From Acanthaster planci (Eukaryota > Echinodermata > Asteroidea > Valvatida > Acanthasteridae): a stretch of 64,000 nt of DNA. Below the pieces are notes generated by a model. That model had not been told where the DNA came from, ran no database searches, and saw nothing but the letters and a program-made list of their open reading frames with translations. The stretch spans positions 44,885 through 108,884 of the forward strand of contig NW_019091438.1 of the NCBI RefSeq assembly GCF_001949145.1, in the 5' to 3' direction. The position numbers and the translations under genes are program-made. Shown one piece after another: positions 35,936 through 46,800 of the stretch (positions are counted from its first letter, which is position 1; the number at the start of each line of letters is the position of its first letter).

Positions 35936-38704
35936 GATGCCACAAGGTTATGGGGTCATTTCGTCTGCGGCAAAGTCCATTCACTTTATTCACTGACAAC
36001 CCGCATCATTTTTGTCACAGCCGACTCACGCACGCAGTGGCTGCTGACGCCCTTTTCGTGGCAAAGGTCTCGATGTTATCCTCCAGATCACGACACGGGA
36101 GGATCAAAGCAGCGCCGAAATTTACCAGCCGGTTTTGCCAGTTGAAGCAATTCTCCAAGGTGTGCTTTTCCTTCCGATCCCAACAAACCCGTACCGAAGT
36201 CGTTCCGATGAGTTATAGCATAAAATATGCCCACCATACCAACCACACGGGGCCGGCTTCAGGCCTATTTTATGCGTGCATGAACTGCAAACACATGGAG
36301 CAGTGGCGTGTTTGCATAATAAACCCACTTAAATGCAGCCCTAGCGACAGATAGAGACGGGTTGAAGGTCGAAGCAAACAACGCATGGTATGCGTAGTTA
36401 ACAAAATTGCAAAGTACATTGGCTTGTGTTGGTTACCTAGATTGCGCTGTTTCCATAAATATATATGCAAGTAATCTCATTAAGTTGAAACTTAGAGGTC
36501 GCAGATCATTTTCTTCACATGTATACAGTGCATGATAACTGACACATCTCTTCTTCAAACTAGGCTACGGTATTTACTATTTTATTTTGGTTACAAGAAC
36601 CTGATTGGTTCAACTTCACAGTATTTATAGTTTGGGGGTTCAATTTTTCAAAATTTCATCATAACGTTAAACACAGCAGAATAATATCAGAAATGGGTAA
36701 CTTTCCCAAGGCCAAAGTTTCTGTTTGTCCTCGAAACAAAAGCACTACTCAAAACAAAATCAACTGAAAAACGTATCAAACTCAAAATTCTCCAAGGATG
36801 TTGCAGAACAAAACAGGATACTTCAATTTGTCAAAGTATGAAAAACATAGGACTACATGTGTAAATAAATGTAAACATAATGTAACACCCACTCGCTTCC
36901 TGAAATAATCACATTTCACTGATAGTGACACGCTCATGTTGAAGTCACTGTTGCATACACATTCATGTTTCGTGTAGTCATGGTCGTAAATCCCGGAGAA
37001 TAGGGGTATATATCCCCTAGCTTTTTTTGGGGGGGGGGGAGGCTATTGAATCATCCCCCACCCCAACTTTTTGTGGTGGGAAAACTTGAAACTGAGGCGA
37101 ACTGGATTTTTTATGTCCTTGTTTCTCATCATTTTGCAACACACAACCCTCATCCCAAAATACCTCTGAACTTTTTCTTCAGAGAGACGAGAAATCAACA
37201 CATTGCTCCTCGCTACCCGCATTGGGTGGACATTTTTTGTTCACACAGTGATCATTATGCTTGTTCACACACACAAACACACTCCACAGTTTTTTATACG
37301 CCAAAATGACCAAGTAAACACATCGAACAGTATTGACCGATACTGATCTTGATGTCACGTCTTTATTGAAGCAGTCTCAAGTCTCAACGCACTGCACGTA
37401 TAATGATTTATTACAAATCAAGCATATGAAGTGGAACGGCATGGGGAATAAAAGGTGCTTAGAACAGAAAATTGATTGGCAGGTGTCTGATCTACATAGA
37501 GCTAGAGAGGACACCAGATTTCCGGCCAATGCAACATTCAGTTATTTCCTGGTAATAAGGTTCACGTAACAATTTATAGCCAAAGTTATCCCAACTCATT
37601 TAACCATGTACCACACTAGTCTGCAGCCGTTACAATTCACTGTAGATACAATGCATATTATTTCACTTTATGATTATTCCAGTTCACTAGCATCAGGGAA
37701 AATTCGAGGGCACAGTCTACGCCATAAAGCCCTTCCAAATACATGTAATATGCGGTACACTCTGAATATTTACACCACAGGTATCGCGGAAAGTATGCAA
37801 CATTTCTTCCACGTGGATACTGAATAGCTCAGATATTATTCCCTTGCAAAAACCAACCTGCAGTGGTGATAGCTATATTATATGCCACTCCTTTTAAGTT
37901 TGGTCAAAGTTCAAAGTTTATATGTGGTAGCGAGGTGATTACTTCATTACTAAAGAGAACTGGCTGTTTTCAAAAATTGGTGCTTGAGCTGTGCAAGTCA
38001 GTTAAATGAACAAAAAAGTGGACACTGGGGAAAGGGGACAGGAGTAATGAATGGAAATTCTTTTGCGGAAAATCTGGACCCACAATGCTGGGGGGGACAC
38101 AATAGCACACACACCTTTCAAAGATCAGAAATTCCAAATATTTGAGAGCAAATTATTCATAATTTTGACAGCCACAGAGTTTAAAGATCTTACAAAGTCA
38201 ACTTGGCTCACGTTTGGCCATGGATATCAATTCAGCAAGGCATTATGATCAGAATACAAAAACCATATATATATTTATCATTCAGGCTATGCAAAATCTG
38301 AGAGCATGACTGATCCAGGGTAAAGAGCCTATGGCCTCGGTCAGAGTCGATGTTGACAAATGATAACGATATCTGGTCTGTGGAAAAGGGGTACGCTGCA
38401 AACAATCACCTCAAAGTTCCCTATCTGAGCAGCTGATGATCTCTATTATTTCATATCAACACACTCATTAACATAACCTATCCTTTTATAAACTGATGGG
38501 TTTTTGGTTTCTGTAATCCGACACTTTAGAGCTAGCAAGGTTGGTGAGTGGCAGACTTGACTTACGCAACAACTAGTCTTATCAGCCACATGACCTGAGA
38601 CACAGTGGGATATTAAAACATACTCGGACCGTGTCAGAGTGGTTTTCATCGAATGTATCACAGACCCCATGGGCCGTTTTCCAATACTCAACTTTGGCTC
38701 TGTC
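35936..38704. other. Intergenic region right of the elongase gene
   Basis: It contains the elongase promoter side (35936-36350, moderately GC-rich). No coding exon was recognised beyond it. Notable are a G-run at 37028-37038 followed by a short C-rich stretch, and a CA-rich stretch near 37265-37285. Confidence 0.45.
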
Positions 38705-38914
38705 TCAGGCTTCAACAGTTTTTTTACTAGCTGACTTTGAAGCTGTAAGCACAGTAATCAGTCTAATAGTGCCACAAAACATCAAATAAGAAGCAAGAGA
38801 GCCAAAAATTACAGTAATCCAATTTAATTTAAACGTTTCAGGCCCACAATCGGGGATTGGTTTCGGGGAGGAAGCCTGAGACGGAGACGAAGTCGAGTAT
38901 TGAAAATCGGCCAT
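38705..38914 (-). CDS. Candidate small single-pass membrane protein
   Basis: This 69-residue ORF starts in a good context (gaaatcATGgcc). The protein has a Ser/Pro-rich, polar N-terminal half (MADFQYSTSSPSQASSPKP). One hydrophobic segment of about 24 residues follows (WITVIFGSLASYLMFCGTI onward), then a short basic tail (KSASKKTVEA). This is the layout of a small integral membrane protein. No intron is needed. I do not recognise a family. It faces a candidate gene on the plus strand, 100 bp away. The call rests on composition and context only and could be wrong. Confidence 0.45.
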   Translation of the reverse strand: MADFQYSTSSPSQASSPKPIPDCGPETFKLNWITVIFGSLASYLMFCGTIRLITVLTASKSASKKTVEA

Positions 38915-39014
38915 GATTTCTACTGCAATGACAGAATCCCTGTTTTTTATCAACTTTGAAGTGGGGCAGATATTCTGCCTGCTGTGGCAGTCCATACTAC
39001 TATACTTCATTTCA

Positions 39015-39671
39015 ATGGACTGGTTTTCGCTTTTCTTGCCAGTTTTTAAGACTCAAAATCTGACATACTGGGATGATCATATTGTCCGGAAAACACTTCT
39101 TCAGACGGTCCAAAACCAATCGGCATGTACACTATTGTCACATTTTAAAGGTCTACACTCCACAGCCACAGACGGGGACAAAGAATTCCTTGTTTTACCT
39201 TGTTTCCTGCAGTTCTGGTAATGTTTCTTCGACATGAGGGCAGACCCGGGGTTCCAACAGGGACCATGCCCCCCCCCCAAAAAAAATCCAAGAAAAATTT
39301 GTTTGAAAAGTTATGAAAGGCAATTTTCTGGGTTTATTTCATTTCACTTTCATAGCCTCACCCCTCAAAAAGGGCATTTACAAGATCATGTGAAAACATT
39401 GCCACATTGAACAAGCATAGCCCCCTCCCCCCAAAAAATGTGGTTCTGGTTCTGTCCTTGTAATTTTTGAGTCACTCGGTTTTTCACTGTGACAGACAAC
39501 GGTGGGGAGAAAACTCTAACAATTTATACTGGCCTGCGGGTTGTGGAAGATAAACACATCAAAGTGTGTGAATGGCTCAAAGCTGACTGGTCTTCCTTTA
39601 TAAAATCTGGAAAAAAAAAATTGGAAGACGCGCTACTAAACACCTGTAGCAATGCTCATTACACTGATTAA
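39015..39671 (+). CDS. Candidate two-exon gene of unknown function
   Basis: Exon 1 is 39015-39150, starting MDWFSLFLPVFK. Exon 2 is 39496-39671, after the acceptor ttttcactgtgacag and ending at a TAA. The exons join in phase (donor aaag|gtctac is weak, acceptor good), giving 103 residues. The charged C-terminal part reads GLRVVEDKHIKVCEWLKADW and onward. AATAAA follows 12 bases after the stop, at 39684-39689, as expected for a terminal exon. The frame is open upstream to 38913, so a longer N terminus (from MISTAM) is possible, but its ATG overlaps the start codon of the minus-strand ORF. No family is recognised. Confidence 0.45.
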
Positions 39672-39683
39672 CTTGCTCTGGAA

Positions 39684-39689
39684 AATAAA
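39684..39689 (+). promoter_or_regulatory. Polyadenylation signal AATAAA
   Basis: A canonical hexamer 12 bases after the stop codon of the candidate gene ending at 39671. It supports that exon being a real 3' terminal exon. Confidence 0.5.
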
Positions 39690-40883
39690 GCCGGGGATAG
39701 GCCCCAAGCTGTTTATGCTTACACGATTTGCTGGCTTGGCCAAAAAGAAAATGGTATGCCAACCAGTCGCAAGGTTGAAGTGCTTGTAACCAGCTGGGCC
39801 CCAATTTCATAGATCTGGCTGTGTCTGAATTACTTGGCAGCGGCTTGAAATTACACACGACTCTATGGGAACTAGCTTCAGCCACTACCATAATAACGGC
39901 CACTGCTATAGACTCGTGACCCTGATGTACTTGCTCAGCAAACACATCTGACGATAAATCAAAACAGAGAATTTTTTGACTGTATTATAGCTGTGTTCCC
40001 TCTTTCACCCGAGAAGACTATTTGCTGTGTTCAGCAAAGGCTAGTGCGCAGCAGATCTGTATTAAAATCGCCTCTGAAGTGGAATGGATGATGCAGGTGG
40101 AACAGTTATGTTGCAATCCTACGACGCTTTTGGTCCGCTGTTTGCCTAACCACTCAGCTGCTCATAGCATCGGATCGTCCCGAGGTCTTGTAGCCTTCTG
40201 GGCATTTGTTCGCCTCTGTGGATATGAAAAACAAACAAACACAGAACCAAGAATGACACTGACAGTGTAATGAGCTGGCAGATATTGGGCTTTGGGGGGC
40301 AATCATGTCGCCATCTGACTTTACCATTTCCATTTTTTATCATCATGTTCACATCCTTTTAATTCTTGAGAATGAAAACAAACCCCAGGACCAAAATTCA
40401 AACCCAACTGGACGCATCCTACATCATAAGTTAATGACGGACTCACATCTTTGAGCAACACAACTGATGCAGAGCTAATGCCATTTTTAAAATTAAGCTT
40501 CAACAAGTGGGGAACGGATCTTATGATTGAACTGTAACAGCACAGCAAACAGGGCTATTAGCTCATTAGCAGAATCCCATTGAAGTCTTGAAGGTTTTCA
40601 GAATTCAACTTGAAAGAGTGTGGTCCCATAGTGAGCCAGTTTGGTATTCCAAGAGCGCATGCCCAAAATGTAGCCCCTCTAGGGTCATTCGGACACGCAT
40701 GCGAGGTCTGCCTTATCAGCGCGACCAAACGTGTACTCCCATGCATGCATTATTCCAAATGACCTTGTTTTTTTTTTTGAATAGCGAACTGGTTCACTGA
40801 TTGGGGAGACAGGTCCAGATCGGAGGGGAACTTTTTGTGTCCTTCCAACCACGGCAGTTCAGCCATCAACCCCTCTGAGGTGC
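39690..40883. other. Intergenic region between the candidate gene and the TRAFD1 3' end
   Basis: No coding exon was recognised. A gggccccaatttcatag stretch near 39798 resembles a repeat that I recall as common in deuterostome genomes. MITE M5 copy 2 lies at 40631-40799, only about 85 bp past the TRAFD1 stop codon, so it could sit within the TRAFD1 3' UTR. Confidence 0.4.
40631..40799. mobile_element. MITE-like element family M5, copy 2
   Basis: Ends gtgagccagt and actggttcac are inverted repeats. The body parallels 21148-21294 (tattcca, ccaaaatg, aatgacctt and a T-run before the right end). Confidence 0.6.
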
Positions 40884-43800
40884 CTATGTACGTACCCCCT
40901 GACCCTGTTTCTGTTTGGATGTCCTGGGATGTGCGCTGGAGTCTTCCCTCACTTGCAGGGATGAGGTCAGCCCGTCGGGTTCGAAGGTCATGGTGGTGGG
41001 TGCTGATGGCTGCCTGCAAAGAGCAACAGAGTTGACTGTGAGAGAATAGCCGACCACCACAGAAGCTTTGATGCTGTTATGTATGTTGGGTTTAGATGCA
41101 TAGCCGCGAGTGCCCAAAAAATCGGATAAAGGAGCTGGGCCTTGTAACAAAAGACTGTACTCGGAACTAAAGACCCAGCTGCTGGGAATTGCCAACATTT
41201 TTCAGCTGGCGTTAGCAGAGGTAATCCGTCAAACAGTATACCACTGTTTGCAGCATTCAGCACCTGCGGATTTTCAGTGGGGACAAAAATGCATCCATCT
41301 GGCCACATTTGAAAAGACGCCACTGCCATTCAGCAATGCACTGGGCCAATTTCAGGAACAAAGGAAGTTATGCAACACCGCACAATCTGGGCTCTTTTTA
41401 CTCGGCAGCAGGCCCGGCTGCAATACTCGGGCGTCAATGGAGGTTGCCTGTCAGATTAGAGTAGCCATCAGATAGTCATCCGCGTGGGTGTAGATGTCCA
41501 GTAAATGAACTTATGAATTTTTTGAAGAATTTTGAAAACGGAAGATCTTGAATATTGCATGGGAACTTGTCCCGCATATGCAAATTCCACCCGTCAGGAG
41601 TTGGCTAATAGCAAACTTGAAATTTTGCTCACAATCCCGGTGCATGCGTTAAGTTTGCCAAGAGTAAATGAATAAAGAAACCTTAAACAATGGAACGTTG
41701 TGCTCATTCAGCTTGGAGTTTGAAGTTGTTGCCTGCTATGATTGCTATTCTCATTGACAAGGAAATCTGAGCCAAAGAATAAAAAAAAAAAACAGAACAG
41801 CACAAAACAAGCAGACCACTAAAAAGTGCCTTACACATCCTTAGAAAGGCAAATTGGAGTTGTACGTCGCAATACCTTAGACAAAAGTGACAATGCATCA
41901 AGCATCAACATAGAAAAGGTCATTCCTTGAACTCGGTTACTGAACTCACTTTGACCTCTGCGTCCCACTGCTGTTGTCCCTCCTATCAAAGTCTCTGCCC
42001 TTGCGCGGGTTGGCCCTGTTGGGGAAGCTGGGAACGTAGCCATTACCCGGGTAGGAGCCAGGGGGCTTGCGAACCTTCTGCCTGGCTCCCGGGCCCCGGC
42101 GCTGCTGTGCAAGTCTCTCCCGGTAGCAGAAAGGGCCGGACTCGGAACCAACTGCCGGGGAGTCATCGGATTCCAGTCCAGAAGACAGAGGCAAATTAGT
42201 CTTCTTTGGTTTGTCTGTGGAAAATGGCATGAGTTCTCATTGTGACTTCAGAATTAAGTCTCTGCAGTGGAGTGAGTGAAGTATTAAGATCGTTTCTGGA
42301 TTCAAGATTGGATTTTGTGCTCAGAACGACAAACTTAATTTCACAACATAAACAGCAAATGCATCATTTCGGCCATTTATACTTTCAAAAAATCAGGCAG
42401 GAGTGAGGTATGTTGCAGATTGACTACCGGTCCTTGATTGACGACACTTGTAACTAGCACCACCCCTAGGGCAGATAATTACTCACAGTGGGGACTGTTG
42501 TTCATCTCTCCCCCTTGTCTTGGGTGCACTTTTGTTCCGAGCAGCTTGTCCAGTTCCTCATCATCGCAGTAGACATCGGGACTGTCAGGAAATACCGGCA
42601 AAATCACTGGCATCCTAGCAAAGCTCTTGCTCTGAGGATGATCCTCACGGCGCCTGGCCTGTCCCCCAACAGCTGCATGTACAGCAAAACAAAACACTGG
42701 TTAAAAAAAAAAAAGGAAGGGCGATGTGCCCTGTGACATTCCGCCTGGCAGTACGGGTACATACACCAGGCAAGACGGTCAACTGCAACTCCCCAGCCTT
42801 ACAGTGACCATCGCATGAACCAACTAAATCCTAATTTCATTTTACGTATCTAACGATTTCTCCAGTAATTATTGTACAATCAGTTGGGTTTTGCATTTCC
42901 AATTAACACATTACTCCTGGTCACAAGAAGTTGATAACAAAAGATACAATAAGAAAGACGGACGGATGGATAGCTGACCAGCATGAGGAGATGGGGGTAA
43001 CGTGACCTCCTGCTGCCGGGGATTGTAAAAAGGTCACGTACCTGTATTCTTTGACTTTGGTTTCTGAACGGCACCTCTAGTTGGCAGGCTAGCGACAGCT
43101 GCAGTCGGCCTGGGGACCCCATTGGTACCGTGGAGGTACTTTTCTGATGACGAGCGAGCAAACGGCACTTGGGCTTGCTGGCCGGTTCCCTGCTGCTGCT
43201 GGCTGGCGTCCGATGGGAAGGGGGGCGCCAGGACAGGGTTTCCGAACTGACGAGACTTTGGCTGGGGAGCGTGATTTCCAGACTTGGACCTTTGGACTGG
43301 TATTGTGTCTACGTCAGTGCCATTGTCATCATCCATGCTGGGACCTAGAAACCAGTGTCACATGAAAGGAAAAATGCGTCACAGAAGAGCTTGAGCAGAC
43401 CGAACAGAAAATACCCCACACACATTAGCAACCTACCAGGTTAACGTAGTGGTTCTTTCCTCGCCTTTCACCTCTGGCGGCCAAACTCAATTCCTGGCTC
43501 CATCATCGTGCTGATTTGGTTTTCAGTGCTGTGAGTTTCACCCAGAAAACTCCTCTGGGGTTTTCCTCCCCCCTCTTAAACTGTACCTACTTCTTAATGT
43601 CTCCTCTCGGCCGCCTTCTTCAGGCTCAGGCTCACAAGCTACAGTGCCCTCTTGAAGAACTCCTTGGTTTCACAACCAGAAATACCTCATAATTATATCC
43701 CCGCAGGGAGGAAACCTCCACCAATGCATGAATATGGGAGCTGTCAGAGGGAGACTTTTTGGAGGGGATGGGGGCTACAATGCCAGTCACTCTTCTTGTC

Positions 43801-46800
43801 TTTAAAGAATGTGCTACAGTCAGCTGAGAGGGTTAGGGGACCGTGGGTACGTGAAGGGAAGAAAGAATGCCTAAGCCCTCCATTACCATCTGAAGGCAAA
43901 ATAGAAGGCAGCTACAGCTTTTAATTTCAGGTTTTTTTTATTCTTCTGAGTGCTGGGCCGTTTCCGTTTTGAAAGCACAATTAAGTGCGAAGGAATCGAA
44001 GCGCATGAGAGAGATGTCGAAAGAAAGTGCCGTCTCCATACCCGGGAATACAGGTGCCTGCTGGGGTTTCTTTGGTCTGGTGGGGAAGTCTCGCGGTCGT
44101 GGCACCCGCTGCGGTGATGGCCTGATGGGGCTGTCACTCGGCTTGTCTCTCCTTGAGGGCAACGACCCCGGGCCGGCCGGTGAAGGGGTCATTGTGCGAT
44201 TTTCGATACAATTGACCTGAGCAGGTTGACACAACAACAGAAAAGGACTGAGCCCACTTGAAATTACACTTGAGGATTAACCGCCTTTACTGTCCAAGGC
44301 ATTCTTTGGGGACCTTCTAGAATCTGCTACATCCTGGGGCATGTTTCAGTTACCTGAACAATGAACACGTTTCAGCTTTGGTCATTGGTCAAGTGTTTTA
44401 GCAACTTGGTTATGCCTCTGTGACGTCATTGCTCTGACCAAACAAAAACCCTAAGGTTGGACCTGGTTCAGCACTGGTTTAAATGGCAGAAAATAACCGA
44501 CAAATTTTGTCACCCCTAAAATGAGTAAAATGTACATTTTAAAGTTTGTTGTCACATGTAGCAAATCAAAGAGAAATTTCTTCTAGAACGTAAGTGAAAA
44601 GAGAGAGCACCACTGGAGAGAAACAAGCCAAATATTGATGTCTTGCGCCTGGCTCTGTCAGATGATGTTATCGTTTCTGTTTCTTTGTTTTTGTGGGCCA
44701 CCCAAGACATGTTCCTGGTTATTGCTTTGACGTCAAAAACATGCTTCTGGTTAGGGGGCGCCAAAACATGCCCTCGTAATTAATGAGACTTTGTGAGCCT
44801 GCTTGTTTCATGCAAATCTGAATCTCCCTCAGAAATCCATCACTGGTTCACTGACACCAGAGCCCACCCAGCGGACGGAGCGGCCCAGCATTGGGATCAC
44901 TGATCAAGATCAAAGATCTGCATGAAACAAACAGGTCCTGCGAAGTCCAGTTCAGTCTAGAATCAAGCAAAGCAATGGGTGAGCTATTTGCAGTTTTTGA
45001 AGGGTTATTAAGGCTCATGAGGATGCCTCTTGAAAAGAGTCTGATATATAAAAAAAATACTCTTCAGAAATAATCTCTCCACATTTCATTGCCTTTTCAG
45101 CCCCAAAGTCAAAGCCACACGAAGTATTTTCGTTCATATTAGTAACCACCCTGAGCATTTAGACTAAAAACCCTGAAGGTTTGCTGTCAGGAGATGATGG
45201 ACAGAGCATACTGTCCGAAATTAACAGGTTCTCTTCAGAACTTGACAAGGTCGCAACACAGATTCACACGGCACTACTTTAAAACTGCTATGTCCGCCAT
45301 GCAAACCTTCAACTTATATCTACTTAAGCCAACGACCACTGTTATCACAGTGAAAAGCCTGTAGAGGCTACCAATAGCCAACGGGTGAATGACTGTACTC
45401 CCAAGCTTGAACAGTTCCAGCCACCACACGATGCGACAGTGGCACATTTCAAAAGGGGCTGGCTCCCCCCTGGCTTCGAAATATCAACTAATGCTGCTGG
45501 TATTGAACTGGCTAAGTGCAGCCAGCAGGGTCCCACGGATTTGTGTGCCGGTTTCTCCATGTAGCGTTTGGCGCGGTTAGGGTAGAGAAAGGAGCAGGTA
45601 CCTGGTGCATGGGTAGGGCGTCGGCGGGCAGGAGCTCCTCGCAGAATTCGCAGGGTAGCATCAGGGTGTCGTCAGTGTCGTAAGGAGGTGCGCTGTCTGA
45701 CTGGACTACGGGACTGTACCTGGTGATCAGTGTATGAGGCAGTCAAGGGTACAGCGAGTTCTTCATAAAACCTTTGACAGGGGGGGTTTCACTCAGATCA
45801 CACCTAGTGCGATGGGTGTTTGGGTCTAAGAGTGGGCAACCTGGGGGGAAGGGCCCCACACCTTTGGGGAGTGAGTTTCCATCCTATAAGGGGGCTTATT
45901 ACCTTTGGAGGACAGGTCCCTGTGATAGGCATTTACTCGTTATGGAGGAGATCACATCCTTGGAAGGGATTCTAAGTGGGAGGGGGGAGTTACAACCTTG
46001 CAGGGGTAAGAGGGGCCCCCCCCTGGAGTTCCAGCCCTAGAAAGGAGTTCACGTGTTTGGAAGAAGCTCACATTTTTGAGGGAGCTTGACCATTCAAGGT
46101 GGGTAACACCCTTCAAAGGGGATTACATCCTAAAGGGCTGTTCAATTTCATACGCGATGTGAGATTGCAAAAATATGCGAATTTTGTGACGCATGATGTA
46201 ATATCCACGCTGTGACTTTGCAAGAGTTACACATATTCCAACTTTATTAACGGAATTCTCCGCAAACGACTTCAAACCCACTTTGCTTCCCCATTCACCT
46301 TATTAATGTATTGGCCTTCTGATCTAAATTGGCCCTACATTTGGCTTAAGAATACCTAAGTTTGCTACGTAATTACATATGTGTACTGGATGTGAACCTG
46401 GTACCACTGAAATGCCGGACTGGTACCAAACTTGCATGAAACAAAGTAATGCTTTGCCTCTGTACAGAACAGCTGCAGTACAGGTTGTGAGACATGCTCA
46501 ATACGTATGACTGAATCTCACAAAATGAGTCTCCCGTAAAATTTCTCTGGCTTAGTTTTTCAGTTGCAATGGAAAGAATAAACGCTGCTCGTTCTGATGT
46601 GCCACTCTTGTAGACATGCCAATGAATGCGGACATTACACAAACGGAAAGTTAACGATTCCTCATGATTTCCCGGCGGAATTACTATTTTGGCCTTTTGA
46701 TATTTTGGCCTTTTGATATAAACGGGTCTGGTAACTGTAGTCCCATTTTGTCGGGGTGTGTTGCGTCGCACAAGTCTCACTGGTTATCTCAGTGCTTTCC

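Noticed and set aside
41110-41475. 121-codon plus-strand frame resembling the frame near 3580-3771
   Set aside because: The similarity comes from both lying in copies of repeat family A. The frame is not preserved between the copies.
46678-46711. Tandem duplication attattttggccttttgat x2 as a regulatory element
   Set aside because: A single 17-18 bp duplication inside an intron, best explained by slippage.
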